Assembly (NCBI GenBank): GCA_026398875.1
Contig: JAPLSB010000016.1
Location: 1-64,000 of the forward strand
Direction of reading: 5' to 3'
Origin: Gammaproteobacteria bacterium
GTDB lineage: Bacteria; Pseudomonadota; Gammaproteobacteria; Nevskiales; Nevskiaceae
DNA length: 64,000 nt
Shown: positions 60,320-64,000 of the stretch, in pieces
How the letters are laid out: each line of letters begins with the position of its first letter
How positions within the stretch are numbered: the first letter of the stretch is position 1
Position numbers and translations under genes: made by a program
Notes under the pieces: generated by a model
The model's database searches: none
The model's input: the letters and a program-made list of their open reading frames with translations, nothing else
What the model was told of the DNA's origin: nothing

Positions 60320-61798
60320 ATGAAAGCAACGACGCGAATGGGGATGTCGCAGAACGTCGCATTGACGCCGCAACTCCTTCAATCCATTCGACTTCTTCAG
60401 CTTTCGGCGATCGACCTCGAACAGGAAGTGGAAGCCGCGCTGGAAGGCAATGTACTGCTTGAGCGCGATGACAGCGTCACCCCGACATCGGCGGGTGCGG
60501 AAGCCCCGACACCGGTACTGGCCGACACCGCCAAGCTGGCCGCCGATTCCACCGAAGCGCCGGTTTCCGGCTGCGACGAAGCGGCGATCGAGCGCGTCGA
60601 TGCCGACTACGACTGGTCGAGCGCGGAGTCCTGGTCCGGCGGTGAGCCGGGCGAGGAGGGCGAGCCGCTGGAAGCCCGCCGTGCAGCCGCGCCGATCGAG
60701 GATGCCCGCGTCGCCGCGCTCGAGCAGCTGGAGCTGGTGATCAGCGACCGCCGCCAATGGCAGCTGGCCGTCGCGATCATCGAAGCGGTCGACGACAACG
60801 GCTATCTGGAAGCCTCGCTGGACAGCATCCTCGCCACGCTGCCGGCCGAATGGCAGGTGTCGATGGCCGAACTCGAAGCGGCGCTTGGCATCGTGCAGGG
60901 CGTCGAGCCGACCGGCTTCGCTGCCCGCAACCTGCGCGAGTGCCTGCTGCTGCAGCTCGATGCCGCGAAGGCCGGCACGCCGGGCAAGAACCTTGCGGAA
61001 ACGCTGGTCGCCGAGCATCTCGACCGCGTTGCCGCCCGCGACTTCGTCAACCTGCGCAGCGAGCTCGGCGCCACCGAAGCGCGAATGATCGCGGCGATGG
61101 AACTGATCCGCACGCTGGATCCGAAGCCGGGTGCCTCGCGCGTCGAACCGGCGCAGGCGGTGGTGCCGGATCTGATCGTCAGCGGCGTGGCCGGTGCCTG
61201 GCGCGTCGAACTGAATCCTGCCAACCTGCCGAAGCTGCGCATCAACGGCCAGTACGAACGGATGATGGGTGCCAATGCAGCCAGCCACAAAGGCCTGAAG
61301 GACCAGTTGCAGCAGGCCCGCTGGCTGGTGCGCGGCCTGGAAATGCGCCACGAAACGCTGCTCAAGACTGCGCGCGTGGTGTTCGAGCGGCAGCGTGATT
61401 TCCTGCGCCGCGGCGAGGAAGGGATGATGCCGCTGACCCTGCGCGAAGTCGCCGATGCGATCGCCATGCACGAGTCGACGGTATGCCGCGTCACCTCGAA
61501 CAAGTTCGTCGCGACGCCCTGGGGCGTCTACCCGATGAAAGCCTTCTTCCCGAGCCAGATCCAGGGCGCGGAAAGCGATACCTCGGGCATCGCGGTGCGC
61601 GCGATGATCCGGCGCATCGTCGATGGCGAGAAGGCCAGCGCGCCGCTGTGCGATGGCGCGATCGCCGCGATCCTCGCGCGCAACGGCGTGCTGATCGCCC
61701 GCCGCACGATTGCCAAGTACCGTGAGTCCATGAAAATTGCACCGGCCAAGGAACGCAAGCTGAACGCGACGCGGGTTGCGGTCAGAATGGCGGGCTGA
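60320..61798 (+). CDS. rpoN: RNA polymerase factor sigma-54
   Basis: 492 aa from the ATG at 60320 with GGGGAG upstream; the open frame starts earlier but the family begins M....MSQ. Region I is Gln/Leu rich (LTPQLLQSIRLLQLSAIDLEQEV); an acidic linker follows (about 60-120); the core-binding and HTH regions include DPKPGAS and SNKFVATPWGVYPMKAFF; the RpoN box is ARRTIAKYRE near the C-terminus. Sigma-54 needs an AAA+ activator; FleQ is encoded next door. Confidence 0.96.
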   Translation: MKATTRMGMSQNVALTPQLLQSIRLLQLSAIDLEQEVEAALEGNVLLERDDSVTPTSAGAEAPTPVLADTAKLAADSTEAPVSGCDEAAIERVDADYDWSSAESWSGGEPGEEGEPLEARRAAAPIEDARVAALEQLELVISDRRQWQLAVAIIEAVDDNGYLEASLDSILATLPAEWQVSMAELEAALGIVQGVEPTGFAARNLRECLLLQLDAAKAGTPGKNLAETLVAEHLDRVAARDFVNLRSELGATEARMIAAMELIRTLDPKPGASRVEPAQAVVPDLIVSGVAGAWRVELNPANLPKLRINGQYERMMGANAASHKGLKDQLQQARWLVRGLEMRHETLLKTARVVFERQRDFLRRGEEGMMPLTLREVADAIAMHESTVCRVTSNKFVATPWGVYPMKAFFPSQIQGAESDTSGIAVRAMIRRIVDGEKASAPLCDGAIAAILARNGVLIARRTIAKYRESMKIAPAKERKLNATRVAVRMAG

Positions 61799-61859
61799 AA
61801 CTAAAGACCGCTGCAAGGCGACAGCTGACCGCGGAAGCGGTTCGGGGACACGACGGAAA

Positions 61860-62264
61860 ATGAATACGGTTCGAACGCTCTTGGTCGATGACAACGAGGC
61901 TTTCCTGGTGCTTGCCCGTCACCTGCTGGCATCAGTCCCGGAGATCAGCGTCGTCGGCCTTGGCCACGACGGCTATGACGCCGTCCGGCTTGCCGAGGAA
62001 CTGCGTCCCGACCTGATCCTGATGGACCTGTCGATGCCCGGCATGGGCGGCCTGCAGGCGACCCGGCTGATCAAGGCGCAGGACACGCCACCGCGCATCC
62101 TGATCGCCAGCCACTACGACGACGCCGAGCACCGCGAGCACACCGCGCAGGCCGGTGCCGACGGCTTCATTTCCAAGCACGACTACGAACTCCGGATCGC
62201 CGATTACGTGCGCGCCAACATGGCCGAAGGCGATTCCGGCGCGGAGGGTTCCGCTCATGGCTGA
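61860..62264 (+). CDS. Single-domain response regulator (CheY-like)
   Basis: 134 aa from the ATG at 61860. The receiver is complete: acidic pair DDN, phospho-acceptor Asp in [10 protein letters not shown], Ser in IASHYDD and Lys in FISKHD. No output domain is present. Its 3' end overlaps the fleQ start by 8 bp, so it is co-translated with FleQ and probably modulates flagellar or chemotaxis control. Confidence 0.85.
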   Translation: MNTVRTLLVDDNEAFLVLARHLLASVPEISVVGLGHDGYDAVRLAEELRPDLILMDLSMPGMGGLQATRLIKAQDTPPRILIASHYDDAEHREHTAQAGADGFISKHDYELRIADYVRANMAEGDSGAEGSAHG

Positions 62265-63834
62265 GTCCCGCGTGCTGGTCATCGACGGCGACGAACAGAG
62301 CGCCGCCTCGCTGGCCTCGATCCTCCAGTTCATCGACTTCATTCCGGTCTGCGTGGCGTCTGCCGCCGCATTGAAGCTCGGCGAGCGCAAGCCGCAGGAA
62401 TGGCTGGCCGTGGTCATCGGCCAGGAAGCCGATGCCGCCGCGCTGACCCGCTTCGTCGACTGGCTCAAGCGTGACCGTCACCATCCGCCGCTGCTGGTCT
62501 CGCCCAGCCGTCAGGAAGCGCTGTGCGAGCAGTTCGGGCTCGATCGCAGCGCCTGCTTCGCGCTCGAGCAGCCGGTGCGCTACGCCCAGCTGAACGATCT
62601 GCTGCGCCGTGCCGGCCTGGTGCGCATGGATCAGGAAGCCGCCGCCTCCCGGCTGATCGGCCCGACCGGCAACTCCGCACCGATCCGCAAGGTCCGGCGG
62701 ATGATCGAGCAGGTTGCCGGTCACGACACCACGGTGCTGGTCACCGGCGAATCCGGCACCGGCAAGGAAGTGGTCGCCCGTGCCGTGCACGAGCAATCGA
62801 ACCGGCGCGACAAGCCGTTCGTCGCGGTGAACTGCGGCGCGATTCCCAGCGAGCTGCTGGAGTCCGAACTGTTCGGCCATGAGAAAGGTGCGTTCACCGG
62901 CGCGATCACCTCGCGCAAGGGCCGCTTCGAGATGGCCGATGGCGGCACGCTGTTTCTCGACGAGATCGGCGACATGACCTTGCCGATGCAGGTCAAGATC
63001 CTGCGCGTGCTGCAGGAGCGCACCTACGAGCGCGTCGGCTCGAACCGCTCGATGCGCTGCGAGGTGCGGATCATTGCCGCCACCCATCGCAACCTCGAGG
63101 AGAACATCGTCAAGGGCACGTTCCGCGAAGACCTGTTCTATCGCCTGAACGTGTTCCCGATCGAGATGCCGGCGCTGCGCGAGCGGCTGGAAGACCTGCC
63201 GCTGCTGATCGATGACCTGATCGACGCAATGCGCCGCAACGGCCACGGTTCGGTGCGGCTGTCGCCGGATGCCGTGCACGCGCTGCGCGCCTACCACTGG
63301 CCCGGCAATGTCCGCGAACTGTCGAACCTGATCGAACGGCTGGCCGTGCTGCATCCGCATGCCGTGGTCGGTGTGGCCGAACTGCCGGCGCGCTACCGCC
63401 AGAACATTCCGCTGCCGGCGCTGGTGCCGCAGCCGATGTCGGTGCCAGCCGTCGCCGAGGAAGATCTGGAGCCGATCGCCGTCAATGGCCGCGTCAGCAG
63501 CGCCAGCCTGGGCTCGCTGTCGGCGTCATCGTCGGCCGCGCTGGGCGCCACCGGCGGGTTCACCGCGCTGTCCGGCCTGCCGCCGCTGGCGTCGGCGTCG
63601 ACCGCCTACTTCCCGGCCAGCGCAGCACAGTTGCCGCCCGATGGCGTCAACCTGAAGGACCACATCGAAACCATCGAACTGGCGCTGATCAAGCAGGCAC
63701 TGGCGCAGTCGTCCGGGGTTGTTGCGCATGCAGCCAAGCTGCTGAACACGCGGCGTACCACCTTGGTCGAGAAGCTGCGCAAGTACGGCCTGCAGCGCGA
63801 CGATGGCAGCGACCAGGAGTCGGCCGCGCTGTAG
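62257..63834 (+). CDS. fleQ: Sigma-54-dependent flagellar master regulator FleQ
   Basis: 525 aa from the ATG at 62257 with GGAGG upstream. A FleQ-type N-terminal receiver-like domain (residues 1-120, without the phosphorylation Asp) is followed by the AAA+ domain: Walker A GESGTGKE, the sigma-54 contact loop EKGAFTGA, Walker [13 protein letters not shown] and the arginine finger region [14 protein letters not shown] Fis-type HTH ends the protein ([25 protein letters not shown]). FleQ activates flagellar operons with RpoN and senses c-di-GMP in Pseudomonas. Confidence 0.94.
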   Translation: MAESRVLVIDGDEQSAASLASILQFIDFIPVCVASAAALKLGERKPQEWLAVVIGQEADAAALTRFVDWLKRDRHHPPLLVSPSRQEALCEQFGLDRSACFALEQPVRYAQLNDLLRRAGLVRMDQEAAASRLIGPTGNSAPIRKVRRMIEQVAGHDTTVLVTGESGTGKEVVARAVHEQSNRRDKPFVAVNCGAIPSELLESELFGHEKGAFTGAITSRKGRFEMADGGTLFLDEIGDMTLPMQVKILRVLQERTYERVGSNRSMRCEVRIIAATHRNLEENIVKGTFREDLFYRLNVFPIEMPALRERLEDLPLLIDDLIDAMRRNGHGSVRLSPDAVHALRAYHWPGNVRELSNLIERLAVLHPHAVVGVAELPARYRQNIPLPALVPQPMSVPAVAEEDLEPIAVNGRVSSASLGSLSASSSAALGATGGFTALSGLPPLASASTAYFPASAAQLPPDGVNLKDHIETIELALIKQALAQSSGVVAHAAKLLNTRRTTLVEKLRKYGLQRDDGSDQESAAL

Positions 63835-64000
63835 TTGCCGCCCACGACAGTGCCGGCAGCGTATGCGCCGGTACTGCTCGCGATGGGGGATCGGTATTCG
63901 GGCTGTGCCCGGATCTTCATTTTCGCTTTCAGCGAACAATCGATTCTGCGTGCCGGCCAGGCGCGGAGCGCGCCGCCGTTGAGGCGCACGGGCTTGATTG

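Noticed and set aside
63835-64000. A gene start downstream of fleQ
   Set aside because: No frame in the last 166 bp has a ribosome binding site or recognisable N-terminus; only an imperfect stem near 63856-63880 is seen.

Overview
The window is uniformly GC-rich and densely coded. It reads as chromosome from a gammaproteobacterium. A two-aconitase TCA set, a CysB regulator, ParE, and a flagellar block ordered fliC-flaG-fliD-fliS-PilZ-like-regulator-rpoN-regulator-fleQ fit the Xanthomonadales/Nevskiales/Solimonadaceae neighbourhood; this placement is inference from gene content, since no rRNA or tRNA gene is present. No CRISPR array or insertion sequence was seen.

Region 1 (1-7.3 kb) is the end of an aromatic or steroid catabolic cluster. 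It holds the C-terminus of a 4-hydroxy-2-oxovalerate aldolase, then a YCF48-like protein, an MMPL/RND transporter, a DUF1302 outer-membrane protein, a DUF1329 periplasmic protein and a 4-oxalocrotonate tautomerase. Region 2 (7.3-12.3 kb) is a set of single genes: a GH5 endoglycoceramidase-like enzyme, a PAP2 phosphatase, an anchored coiled-coil protein, a methyltransferase and a small outer-membrane barrel. Region 3 (12.3-24 kb) has acnA and acnB. Between them sits a Baeyer-Villiger-type monooxygenase/SDR/hydrolase/DUF2505 operon with a divergent TetR regulator. A serine-hydrolase lipoprotein follows acnB.

Region 4 (24-30.6 kb, minus strand) is a tightly overlapping xseB-dxs-flippase-HAD/UbiA-DprE1-DprE2 operon, apparently making and flipping polyprenyl-phosphate arabinose. 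Region 5 (30.6-35.9 kb) has a small membrane protein, an ECF sigma/anti-sigma-like pair, parE, a frameshifted CAP-domain gene and a tyrosine recombinase.

Region 6 (36-48 kb, plus strand) is the most unusual stretch. A MbnP-MbnH-HME/RND operon is followed by an AT-rich gap, a 932-aa His-rich exported protein of a family I do not recognise, a parvulin foldase, an ankyrin lipoprotein and two periplasmic adaptors whose mature N-termini begin HEG..HRD. It looks like a copper or other metal handling system built around the large exported protein. Region 7 (48-54.6 kb, minus strand) has a small exported protein, then an apparent mop / Ntn-amidotransferase / cysB / TonB-receptor operon behind an AT-rich palindromic promoter, and an FAD/NAD(P)-binding protein.

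Region 8 (54.6-64 kb) is the flagellar filament and regulatory block. It has two good sigma-28-type promoters and a LuxR-type regulator whose receiver aspartate is replaced by glutamate.
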